Below, piece by piece: positions 52,855-61,160 of a stretch of 64,000 nucleotides of DNA. Below the pieces are notes generated by a model. That model was not told where the DNA came from, searched no databases, and saw only the letters and a program-made list of their open reading frames with translations. The translations under genes and the position numbers were made by a program. Position 1 is the stretch's first letter. The number at the start of each line of letters is the position of its first letter. Origin of the DNA: Alistipes sp. (GTDB lineage: Bacteria > Bacteroidota > Bacteroidia > Bacteroidales > Rikenellaceae); contig JALFNK010000006.1 of assembly GCA_022782405.1 (NCBI GenBank), positions 46,790 through 110,789 on the forward strand, given 5' to 3'.

Positions 52855-52893
52855 ATATATTGCAAGCGAAATGAAATGTTCAACCCAAAATTT

Positions 52894-55800
52894 ATGTCAA
52901 TGAAAAATCTCTACGATCGCTTGATTAGAAGCAAAATCAAGGGGGGGGGAAGTCCATTGACCCGGACACTTGTCCTGGCATTGCTCCTCACTGTTTCATT
53001 TTCCGGCAGGCAGACCGTCTCCGCACAGCAGCGCACGATAACCATCAACGGCGTTGTGCTCGATGAAAGCGGAGCTCCCATGGCCGGAGTAACGGTCGTC
53101 GACAGCAAGGATTCCCGAGTCGGGACGACCTCCGGTGCCCAGGGCAGTTTCGCCATCATTGTCGGGCGCGACTGCGATTCGCTGCGATTCTCGTTTATCG
53201 GATATGTTACCCAGACGGTCTCCGTACGCAACGCAACGCTCGTGCGTATGAAGCCAGACATGCATGATATCGGCGAAGTCGTCGTTACAGGTATCTATAC
53301 CCGCAAGGCCGAGAGCTACACGGGTGCCGCAAGAACCCTGTCAAACAAGGAGCTGACCCGCGTCGGCAACCAGAATGCCCTGCAGAGCCTGAAAAACCTC
53401 GACCCGACGATCTACATTCCCAATAACATGACGATGGGCTCGGACCCGAATACCCTGCCCTCGATCTCCATGCGCGGTTCGTCGAGCTTCCCGACCTCGG
53501 AATCTTCGATTTCGCTCCGAAGCAAATACGAGAACCAGCCCAACCAACCGCTCTTCATCCTCGACGGTTTCGAAACCTCGATCGAAACGGTGATGGATAT
53601 GGACATGAACCGTATCGAGAGCATGACGATCCTCAAGGATGCCTCGGCAAAGGCACTCTACGGATCCAAGGCGGCAAACGGCGTCATCATCATCGAGACG
53701 AAGCGTTCGATGGGTTCGGACCCCGTAGTTACCTATAATGGAAGCGTCTCGTTCGAGATGCCCGACCTGAGCAGCTACGACCTCTGTAACGCCGTGGAAA
53801 AGCTCGAAGTGGAGCGTCGCGAAGGGCTCTACACGTCGGACGATCCCAAGGAGCAGGCCCAACTGACTGCAGCCTACAACATGCGCAAGAAGCTGGCCGC
53901 CGAGGGGCTCGACACCTACTGGCTCGCCAAGCCGCTGCAGACGGCCGTCGGACACAAGCACAACCTGATGGTAGAGCTGGGCGACCCGCAGAAGCTCAAG
54001 GCGATTCTCGACGCCACCTACAACTCCGTTCCAGGCGTGATGAAGGAATCGAAGCGCGAGAACATCGCGGCCAACGCCAACGTCTCCTACCGCACCAAGC
54101 ACCTCACGTTCCGGAACATCATGTCCGTGATCTCGAACAAGAGCCAGGATTCGCCCTACGGCTCGTTCGGAGATTACAGCAAGATGAACCCCTTCTGGCA
54201 GGCAACCGATCCCGACGGTAACGTCTACCGCTATGCCGAAGGCAGCGACGGCTACCAGTCCAACTCGGGTGTGCTGACCAAGGTTGCCAACCCGCTCTAT
54301 GATGCTACGATCGGTACGTCGTTCACCTCGTCGTATCTGAAATTCACGAACAACTTCTACGTCGAGTGGCAAATCCTCGAGTCGCTCAAGGCCGTCGGAC
54401 GTTTCGGCATCTCGCAGCAGCGCGACAACAGCGACGACTTCTACCCCGCCATGCACTCGAAGTTTGCAAACTACGATGAAACGCAATATCTGCTTCGCGG
54501 CGAATATACGCTGGAAACGGGCAAAAGCAGCACCGTATCGGGCGACCTGAACCTCAACTTCAACAAGTCGATCGGAAAGCACTACCTGTTCGCCAACGCC
54601 GGCATGTCGATTTCGGAGAGCAAATCCTCGGCCTACCAGTTCAAGGCACAGGGATTCCCCAACAGCCAAATGGCCGACATAACCTTCGCCCGCCAGTATG
54701 CCGAAGGAACGATCCCCTCGGGATACTCGACGCTCAACCGTCAGATCAGCTTCCTGCTGGCTGCATCGTACAGCTACGACAACCGTTATCTGCTCGACGC
54801 CACGATCAACGACAGCGCCTCGTCGCTCTTCGGAGCCGACAACCGCTGGGCATTCAGCTGGTCGCTCGGCGTGGGATGGAACGTCCACAATGAACCCTTC
54901 ATGCAGAGCCAGGAGCTCATCGACGAACTCAAGATCCGAGCTTCGGCCGGTGTTACCGGAAACCAGAACTTCTCGACGAACAGCGCCATCGCCACATACC
55001 AGTACTATACGGGCGTGAACTACCAGGGACAGACGGGAGCCTATCTGGTGCGCATGCCCAACTCGCTGCTGCGCTGGGAGCAGAAGACAGAATACAACGT
55101 CGGATTCGACCTGCGCATGAAGCGCTTCACGCTCTCGGCCGACGTCTACAGCGCCGACACGAAGAACATGCTCACCGACGTCTCGATCCCCACATCGACG
55201 GGTTTCAGTTCGGTAAAGGACAACCTCGGTCTGGTCCGCAACTACGGCTTCGAGCTGCAGGGCAACGTTACCGCCTGGCAGAACCGCGACGGATTCGTGA
55301 ACATCTACGGCTCGATCGCCTACAACAAGAACCGCATCATCCGCCTTTCGGAGAGCATGAAGGCCTACAACGACGCCATCAAGAAGTCGGCAGCCGCCGC
55401 CGGCAACTCCACCCCGGTACTCATGTATGAGGACGGGAAGTCGATGAACACCATCTGGGCCGTACCCTCGGCCGGTATCGATCCGATGACCGGAGAGGAG
55501 ATCTATATCAAGAAGGACGGCTCGCTGACCTATACCTATGATGCCGACGACATGGTCGCATGCGGCGTTTCGGATCCGCTCTACCGCGGTACGTTCGGCT
55601 TCACGGCCGAATATAAAGGCATCGGCATCTCGACCACCTTCAGCTACCTCGGAGGCGGACAGATGTACAACTCCACGCTGGTCGACCGCGTCGAGAACGT
55701 CGATATCGCCTACAACGTCGATCGCCGCGTGCTGCTCGGCCGCTGGACCACTCCCGGACAGGTTACCCAGTTCAAAAAGTACGACAGCACGACCACGACG

Positions 55801-56025
55801 CGTCCCACGACCCGTTTCGTGCAGGACCAGAACGAACTCAACTTCGCCTCCGCATCGCTCTACTACGAGTTTCCGAAGCGGATCGCCTCGGCCATGCGCA
55901 TGCAGCGCCTGCGCGTTACGTTCTACATGAACGACATCTTCACCGTCTCGTCGATCAAGATCGAGCGCGGTCTGGACTACCCCTTCGCCCGCTATATGTC
56001 CCTGGCCATCAATGCAACTTTCTAA
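52894..56025 (+). CDS. SusC/RagA-type TonB-dependent outer-membrane transporter
   Basis: About 1043 residues; ATGs at 52876, 52894 and 52900 are possible. The signal region (LTRTLVLALLLTVSFS) follows a short basic stretch. Then come a carboxypeptidase-like domain (TITINGVVLDESGAPMAGV), the plug (GEVVVTGIYTRKAES, ILDGFETSIETVMDMDMNRI, KDASAKALYGSKAANGVIIIET) and a barrel ending NATF. It imports oligomeric nutrients with the SusD lipoprotein. Codons 14-17 after the 52900 ATG contain nine Gs in a row (52941-52949). Confidence 0.95.
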   Translation: MSMKNLYDRLIRSKIKGGGSPLTRTLVLALLLTVSFSGRQTVSAQQRTITINGVVLDESGAPMAGVTVVDSKDSRVGTTSGAQGSFAIIVGRDCDSLRFSFIGYVTQTVSVRNATLVRMKPDMHDIGEVVVTGIYTRKAESYTGAARTLSNKELTRVGNQNALQSLKNLDPTIYIPNNMTMGSDPNTLPSISMRGSSSFPTSESSISLRSKYENQPNQPLFILDGFETSIETVMDMDMNRIESMTILKDASAKALYGSKAANGVIIIETKRSMGSDPVVTYNGSVSFEMPDLSSYDLCNAVEKLEVERREGLYTSDDPKEQAQLTAAYNMRKKLAAEGLDTYWLAKPLQTAVGHKHNLMVELGDPQKLKAILDATYNSVPGVMKESKRENIAANANVSYRTKHLTFRNIMSVISNKSQDSPYGSFGDYSKMNPFWQATDPDGNVYRYAEGSDGYQSNSGVLTKVANPLYDATIGTSFTSSYLKFTNNFYVEWQILESLKAVGRFGISQQRDNSDDFYPAMHSKFANYDETQYLLRGEYTLETGKSSTVSGDLNLNFNKSIGKHYLFANAGMSISESKSSAYQFKAQGFPNSQMADITFARQYAEGTIPSGYSTLNRQISFLLAASYSYDNRYLLDATINDSASSLFGADNRWAFSWSLGVGWNVHNEPFMQSQELIDELKIRASAGVTGNQNFSTNSAIATYQYYTGVNYQGQTGAYLVRMPNSLLRWEQKTEYNVGFDLRMKRFTLSADVYSADTKNMLTDVSIPTSTGFSSVKDNLGLVRNYGFELQGNVTAWQNRDGFVNIYGSIAYNKNRIIRLSESMKAYNDAIKKSAAAAGNSTPVLMYEDGKSMNTIWAVPSAGIDPMTGEEIYIKKDGSLTYTYDADDMVACGVSDPLYRGTFGFTAEYKGIGISTTFSYLGGGQMYNSTLVDRVENVDIAYNVDRRVLLGRWTTPGQVTQFKKYDSTTTTRPTTRFVQDQNELNFASASLYYEFPKRIASAMRMQRLRVTFYMNDIFTVSSIKIERGLDYPFARYMSLAINATF
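52941..52949. repeat. nine-base poly-G tract in the susC start region
   Basis: Nine consecutive Gs lie in the codons AAG GGG GGG GGA, about 40 nt after the start. Loss of one G would bring TGA a few codons later; gain of one G also leads to a stop after about 40 codons. The tract is thus placed like a slip-strand phase switch. Confidence 0.8.
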
Positions 56026-56038
56026 CGGATAATCCATC

Positions 56039-57559
56039 ATGAAAAAACAGATCATATCCATAGCACTTCTTCTGGCAGGAGCAGCCGGCACGCTGACCTC
56101 CTGCGAAAACTGGCTCGACGTTACCTCGGGATCGGAGATCCGCGCCGAGGACCACTTCAAGAACACCGAAGGTTTCCGGCAGGCGCTGATCGGATGCTAC
56201 ATCGGCATGACCGACGAAACCCTCTACGGCAAGGACATGTCGTGGCTCGTTCCCGAGATGCTCGGACAGCAGTTCGAACCATACACGAACACATCTGCAA
56301 CCACCAGAGAATACAACCTACAGAACTACAATTACGGAGTTACCTCGGCCAAGGAATTCATCGACGCATCGTGGGCCAAGGCCTACAACGTAATCGTCAA
56401 TGCCAACGAAGCCCTTTATTACATCGACAAGAACCGAGAGGTGCTCAATGACACCGACTACAGCGTCATCAAGGGCGAGCTGCTGGCCATCCGGGCCTAC
56501 ATCCACCTCGACCTCGCCCGCATGTTCGGATACGGCAACTGGGGCGCCCGGAAGGCCGAAATCGATGCCAAGAACGCCGTGCCCTACGTTACGACCGTTT
56601 CGAAGAACATGACCGCACAGGTCAGCATGTCCGACTTCTTTACCCTGCTGACCGAGGACCTCGACGAGGCCGCCCGGCTGCTCAAGGCCGAGGATCCCAT
56701 CGCCGAAGCACACGAATGGAGCTATTACGCCGACATGAACGAGGACGGATTCTACGACTGGCGCAACCTCCATCTCAACTACTACGCCGTACGCGCCCTT
56801 CAGGCCCGTGCCTACCTGTGGGAAGGAAGCGCCGAGAGCAAGGAGCTCGCTCTTCAGGCAGCCGAGGAGGTGATCGAAGGTTTCCTGGCCATGGACGGAA
56901 AGATCGGGAATTACAACCACTTTGCCTGGATGACCTCGAGCGACGTACCCTCCTATCCGGCCCTTGCGCTGGAGCAGGTCTTTGCGCTGAACGTGGCTAC
57001 GCTCCGCGACCTGACCACCGACTTCTTCAAGGAAAATTATGTGGATACGGATGTCGCAGCCCTGATTCTCATTCCGGAGGATGTCCAGACTATCTATGAA
57101 GGAATCACCTCCGACTGGCGTTCGCAGATCAACTTGCTCCAACAGACTTCAGCCAGCACGATCAAGGCCGGATACTCCTCGAAAAAGTACAACCAGAACT
57201 CGACCTTGGGCTATTATGGCAACCGTGTGCCGCTGATTCGTCTCCCGGAGATGTATTACATCGCAGCCGAATGCTATGCGACGGGAAGCACACCCGACCT
57301 CGGACTGGCCATGGAACGGCTCAACACCGTGCGTGAGAAGCGCGGCATCTATACGCCTCTCACGGGTCTCAACGCCACACAGATCATGGAAGAGATCGCC
57401 AAGGAGTACCGCAAGGAGTTTCTTGCCGAGGGCGTCATGTTCTACTTCTACAAACGACTCGGATACGAGACCGTTCCCCACCGGACGGAGCCGATGGACG
57501 ACTCGAAGTATGTCGTTCCCTATCCCGATTTTGAAACCCAGATGGGCCGCGTACAATAA
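56039..57559 (+). CDS. SusD/RagB-type nutrient-binding lipoprotein
   Basis: 506 residues. Lipoprotein signal peptide ending LTSC (Cys at 22), then ENWLDVTSGSEIRAEDHF. TPR-like helical pairs and the family end are visible: LLAIRAYIHLDLARMFG, VPLIRLPEMYYIAAECYA and EYRKEFLAEGVMFYFYKRLG. It forms the lid over the SusC barrel and binds substrate. 13 nt after susC. Confidence 0.95.
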   Translation: MKKQIISIALLLAGAAGTLTSCENWLDVTSGSEIRAEDHFKNTEGFRQALIGCYIGMTDETLYGKDMSWLVPEMLGQQFEPYTNTSATTREYNLQNYNYGVTSAKEFIDASWAKAYNVIVNANEALYYIDKNREVLNDTDYSVIKGELLAIRAYIHLDLARMFGYGNWGARKAEIDAKNAVPYVTTVSKNMTAQVSMSDFFTLLTEDLDEAARLLKAEDPIAEAHEWSYYADMNEDGFYDWRNLHLNYYAVRALQARAYLWEGSAESKELALQAAEEVIEGFLAMDGKIGNYNHFAWMTSSDVPSYPALALEQVFALNVATLRDLTTDFFKENYVDTDVAALILIPEDVQTIYEGITSDWRSQINLLQQTSASTIKAGYSSKKYNQNSTLGYYGNRVPLIRLPEMYYIAAECYATGSTPDLGLAMERLNTVREKRGIYTPLTGLNATQIMEEIAKEYRKEFLAEGVMFYFYKRLGYETVPHRTEPMDDSKYVVPYPDFETQMGRVQ

Positions 57560-57577
57560 CGACAACATGAAAACGAT

Positions 57578-58444
57578 ATGAAAACGAATCAATACAAACT
57601 GCTTTTGCTCGGCATGCTGGCTGCCGGCATCACCGCCTGCGGCGATGCGGAGATCATGACCTACGATGCCCAATACGACGCCGTACGTTTCACGGGAGTA
57701 AGTCCCCAGGACACACTGCGTACGACATATAGCACCAATAACCAATGCTCGTTCATAAGCTATTCGTTTATTGAAAATGCCTTTGCAGAGAGCATTGACT
57801 ATGATATTCCCGTATTTCTGATCGGAAAACCCGCCGCCACGGACCGCACCGTAGCATACCGGATCGACCCGGAGAAGACGACGGCGCCCGAAGGCTCCTA
57901 CGATATCCTCTCGGCCTCGATTCCGGCCGGGAAATCGATGGGAGCAATCAAAGTGCGCCTCCATAACGCCGAAGAGCTCTCCTCGACAACCTATACGCTG
58001 CGTTTCCAGCTGCAGGAGTCGGAAGAGTTGCGGCTCGGCCCGAGCCCCTATCTTAACAGCGAATTGTCGTGGAACAACTCCATTCCGGCGCCGACGAACT
58101 CGAACATCATCCGCTCGTACAACTTGCTCATCGCCGGACAGGCCAGCAACGTTTCGACCTCGCCCTCATGCATCAGTTCCAACGCGCTGAAGGCAATCTA
58201 CGCCGCAACGGGCTGGGACGACTGGGACGATCCGACGAAACATACCATTCACAACGGATCCGACACATACGGCTATTACAAGTACCTGCCGCGCTATACG
58301 GCCATTTACAACGGCGATGCCTACAAGGCCTACGCCAAGGTAATTGCAGACTATCTCGAGCAGTACAAGACCGAGCACGGGGAGGAGCTGCTGCACGACA
58401 GCGGATCGCTTCAGGGTGAGCCCGTAACCGCCAGAACCTATTAA
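57578..58444 (+). CDS. DUF4843-type surface lipoprotein
   Basis: 288 residues. Lipoprotein signal ending GITAC (Cys at 21), followed by GDAEIMTYDAQYDAVRF. A beta-rich N-terminal half (DIPVFLIGKPAATDRTVAYRI) and a helical C-terminal half (AYAKVIADYLEQYKTEHGEE) fit the DUF4843 family, usually third in this kind of operon. It probably sits on the SusCD complex as an accessory lipoprotein. 18 nt after susD. Confidence 0.85.
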   Translation: MKTNQYKLLLLGMLAAGITACGDAEIMTYDAQYDAVRFTGVSPQDTLRTTYSTNNQCSFISYSFIENAFAESIDYDIPVFLIGKPAATDRTVAYRIDPEKTTAPEGSYDILSASIPAGKSMGAIKVRLHNAEELSSTTYTLRFQLQESEELRLGPSPYLNSELSWNNSIPAPTNSNIIRSYNLLIAGQASNVSTSPSCISSNALKAIYAATGWDDWDDPTKHTIHNGSDTYGYYKYLPRYTAIYNGDAYKAYAKVIADYLEQYKTEHGEELLHDSGSLQGEPVTARTY

Positions 58445-58455
58445 TTCGACAGACC

Positions 58456-60120
58456 ATGAAAAAGATACTTACCTGTATTACACTCGCATTCGCCGCATCG
58501 GGACTCGCCGGATGTTACGAGGACAAATCGACCTACGCCACCGATCAGATTCCCGACATCGTGCTGACGGACACCGAAACCACGGCTATCTACACCGGAT
58601 ATCTCGAGCAGATCAATTTCGCGCCCGAACTGACCCAGGATGGCAAGGTCCTCGACGACAATGACAACTACATTTACACCTGGGAGCTGAATGACATTCC
58701 GGACGGAAACGAGTTCCAGACCATTGGCACCGAACGGGAACTTCATGCTACCGTACCCAACGGAGTTTCGACCAATCCCTACCTGCTCAAACTGACGGTC
58801 AGGGATCCGGAAAACGATCTGGAGTACCTCTTCTGGTGGGATCTCTACATCCAGAGCGCCTTCCTCGACGGTCTGGTCATCAGCGACACCAAGGACGGGA
58901 CAACCTCGGACCTGACGCTCGTCCTGAACCAGAAGCTGACGACAAACTATGCGGGCAAGGAGGAGAAGATCTTCCGCGAGATCCTCGCCAGCGGCAGCGG
59001 CGCCGCCTATCCGGGTCTGCTCTCGTCGCTCACGCCGATGCTCATGGGTTATATCAACTCCAGTTCGAAACATTATCTGTGGGCCACAGATCAGACCGGA
59101 GCACTCGTCCGCTTCAACTGTGAGGATTACTCCCATGTCTCGGGCGACGACGTACTGCTCTACGCCTATGAAGGACAAAAATTCTACAAGTTCTTCGGGA
59201 CAGGAAACAACTCAGCCTGCCAACTCTATTTCATCGCCATGAGCACCTCGGGAAATTACTGCATTCAATGCATTACCACAGACATCTTGTCCTGGCCGAA
59301 TGCAGCGATGGGCAACTCTTCGATGAAGAACGGAATCTGCGCTTCGCGCTCCTATTCAGCCAATAACGAATGCGTTGCTGCATGGCTCGACGAAAAGACC
59401 AACAAACTGATCGTTGCAGATGCCTATTTCGGAGGTTATCTCACATATAATACCATTACCGGTTCGGGTGCCTACGACGCCGACAATCTCGGAGACCAGC
59501 AGGTCATCGCCGCCGGCATGACCTACACGGAATCAATACCTGCCCTGCTGCTCAAGGATAACGCCGGAACGTACGCCATCTACACGATCACCCCGCACCA
59601 GGCCGAGGAGGGTTACTACACCGATCCCGACAACTGGGAGGGCTGGGTCGTAACTTCGCCCGAGATTCCCTACGGTCCGCGCGCCCGCATCGAGATCCCG
59701 TCCGAAGGCAAGGCATTGCTCGACCAGGCTACCGGAACGGCATTCTGCACCATGCAGGCGATCCTCTACGTCGCCACCGCGGATGGAATCTACGCCATCG
59801 ACTTCACCTCGGGCAAGGCTGTGGTGAGCGACGTAAAGTTCACGCCCGATGCCGGAGAGAAGATCACTTCCGTGAAACTCTACCAACAGGGACAATACCA
59901 GTATTGCTCGGCCATGTGCGGCAATGCTGCAGACAATGCACGGGAACTGCTTAATTGGACGAACTCCGCGGTGATCGTAACCACACAGAAGAGCGATACC
60001 GAAGGTTGCGTCTATGTCGTACCGATGACCCAGATCGGTACCGGAAACCTCGACAAGGCGCAGGCCCTGAAATATGACGGATTCGGCAAGATTCTCGACG
60101 TTACGACCACGGGCTATTGA
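58456..60120 (+). CDS. PKD-like surface lipoprotein
   Basis: 554 residues. Lipoprotein signal ending GLAGC (Cys at 20). An N-terminal Ig/PKD-like beta segment (YIYTWELNDIPDG, YLLKLTVRDPENDLEY) precedes a long propeller-like part (LVISDTKDGTTSDLTLVL, HYLWATDQTGALV, ILYVATADGIYAIDF). It matches the PKD-like family that follows DUF4843 in some SusCD operons. I recall that the related Bacteroides BT2261-BT2264 system, with two extra lipoproteins, bound peptides; substrate here is unproven. Confidence 0.8.
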   Translation: MKKILTCITLAFAASGLAGCYEDKSTYATDQIPDIVLTDTETTAIYTGYLEQINFAPELTQDGKVLDDNDNYIYTWELNDIPDGNEFQTIGTERELHATVPNGVSTNPYLLKLTVRDPENDLEYLFWWDLYIQSAFLDGLVISDTKDGTTSDLTLVLNQKLTTNYAGKEEKIFREILASGSGAAYPGLLSSLTPMLMGYINSSSKHYLWATDQTGALVRFNCEDYSHVSGDDVLLYAYEGQKFYKFFGTGNNSACQLYFIAMSTSGNYCIQCITTDILSWPNAAMGNSSMKNGICASRSYSANNECVAAWLDEKTNKLIVADAYFGGYLTYNTITGSGAYDADNLGDQQVIAAGMTYTESIPALLLKDNAGTYAIYTITPHQAEEGYYTDPDNWEGWVVTSPEIPYGPRARIEIPSEGKALLDQATGTAFCTMQAILYVATADGIYAIDFTSGKAVVSDVKFTPDAGEKITSVKLYQQGQYQYCSAMCGNAADNARELLNWTNSAVIVTTQKSDTEGCVYVVPMTQIGTGNLDKAQALKYDGFGKILDVTTTGY

Positions 60121-60144
60121 TACAGACAAAAATATAAACCAGAT

Positions 60145-60187
60145 ACTATCGGAGTAGAGCTTTCTTGCAGGGCCCTTCTCCGATAGT
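60145..60187 (+). other. intercistronic hairpin without T-tract
   Basis: ACTATCGGAG (60145-60154) pairs with CTCCGATAGT (60178-60187) across a 23-nt loop. No T-run follows, so it is a weak terminator or an RNA-processing or stabilising hairpin between the lipoprotein and ABC genes. Confidence 0.55.
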
Positions 60188-60212
60188 TCATGAAAAAACA
60201 TCAGAAACGGAC

Positions 60213-61148
60213 ATGAGTACTCCCATCGTCGAAGTCAAGCACCTGTCGCACCGATACAGTGTCGATTGGGCCATCCAGGACATCAATTTTTCGATCGAAA
60301 AGAACGGTATTCTCGGGCTTCTCGGATCGAACGGAGCGGGAAAATCCACGACCATGAACATCATCTGCGGTGTGCTGAACCAGACCCAGGGCGATGTGCT
60401 GATAAACGGTATCGATTTGCGAAAGAATCCTGTGGAGGCCAAGAAACATATCGGATTCCTGCCCCAGAAACCGCCCCTCTATCCCGATCTTACGGTCGAT
60501 GAATACCTCGTATACTGCGCCACGCTGCGCCGCATGGAGTCGGCAAAGATCCGGCCGGCCGTCGATGCGGCCAAAGAGCGTTGCGGCATCGCTCATTTCA
60601 GCAAACGCCTGATCAAGAACCTCTCGGGAGGATACCAGCAGCGAGTCGGCATTGCCCAGGCAATCGTCCATAACCCGCCGTTCGTCGTCCTCGACGAACC
60701 GACCAACGGACTGGACCCCAACCAGATCCTCGAGATACGTTCTCTAATCAAGGAGATCGCGGCCGACCACGCCGTGCTCCTCTCGACGCACATCCTTTCC
60801 GAAGTGCAGGCCACATGCCAGGAGATCCGCATGATCGAGCACGGGAAAATGGTCTTTTCGGGGACCATGGAGGAGTTCGACAACTATGTGGTGCCCAACA
60901 GCCTCAATGTCTCCTTCGCCAATCCGCCCGAAGAGGCCGAACTGGCACGGATCGAACGGGTGCTCCACGTCGAGCGGACCGGTCCGGGTGCCTACCGCAT
61001 CCGTTTCTCGGGCGACGACACGATTGCCGAACAGATCGTGGCCATGAGCGTCGAAAAAGGATGGAGGCTCAAGGAGATCTCTCTGGAAAGATGCTCGCTC
61101 GATGTCATCTTCGCCCAGCTTTCGGGAAAACTCAAGAACAACCGCTGA
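60213..61148 (+). CDS. ABC transporter ATP-binding protein, GldA-like
   Basis: 311 residues from the ATG at 60213 (MSTPIVEVKHLSH). Walker A LLGSNGAGKSTT, Q-loop FLPQKPPLYPD, signature LSGGYQQRVGIAQA, Walker B VVLDEPTNGLD and the switch His in LLSTHILSE. The C-terminal 80 residues are the extra domain typical of GldA-type subunits. The permease follows after 12 nt. In gliding Bacteroidetes the same architecture forms GldA-GldF-GldG; here the cargo is unknown. Confidence 0.93.
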   Translation: MSTPIVEVKHLSHRYSVDWAIQDINFSIEKNGILGLLGSNGAGKSTTMNIICGVLNQTQGDVLINGIDLRKNPVEAKKHIGFLPQKPPLYPDLTVDEYLVYCATLRRMESAKIRPAVDAAKERCGIAHFSKRLIKNLSGGYQQRVGIAQAIVHNPPFVVLDEPTNGLDPNQILEIRSLIKEIAADHAVLLSTHILSEVQATCQEIRMIEHGKMVFSGTMEEFDNYVVPNSLNVSFANPPEEAELARIERVLHVERTGPGAYRIRFSGDDTIAEQIVAMSVEKGWRLKEISLERCSLDVIFAQLSGKLKNNR

Positions 61149-61160
61149 CTCCCGTAAACC

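Larger units (their letters stand above)
52565..52893. other. AT-rich region upstream of susC
   Basis: A 329-nt gap holding the M16 terminator, an AT-rich stretch, a 25-bp interrupted palindrome (52751-52775) and a second terminator-like hairpin (52822-52854). No clean TAnnTTTG promoter is visible; TATATTGC at 52856-52863 is the nearest. No coding region is supported. Confidence 0.6.

Noticed and set aside
53341..56166. A 941-codon open frame on the minus strand opposite susC
   Set aside because: Antisense to a clear SusC and overlapping susD; no recognisable domain.
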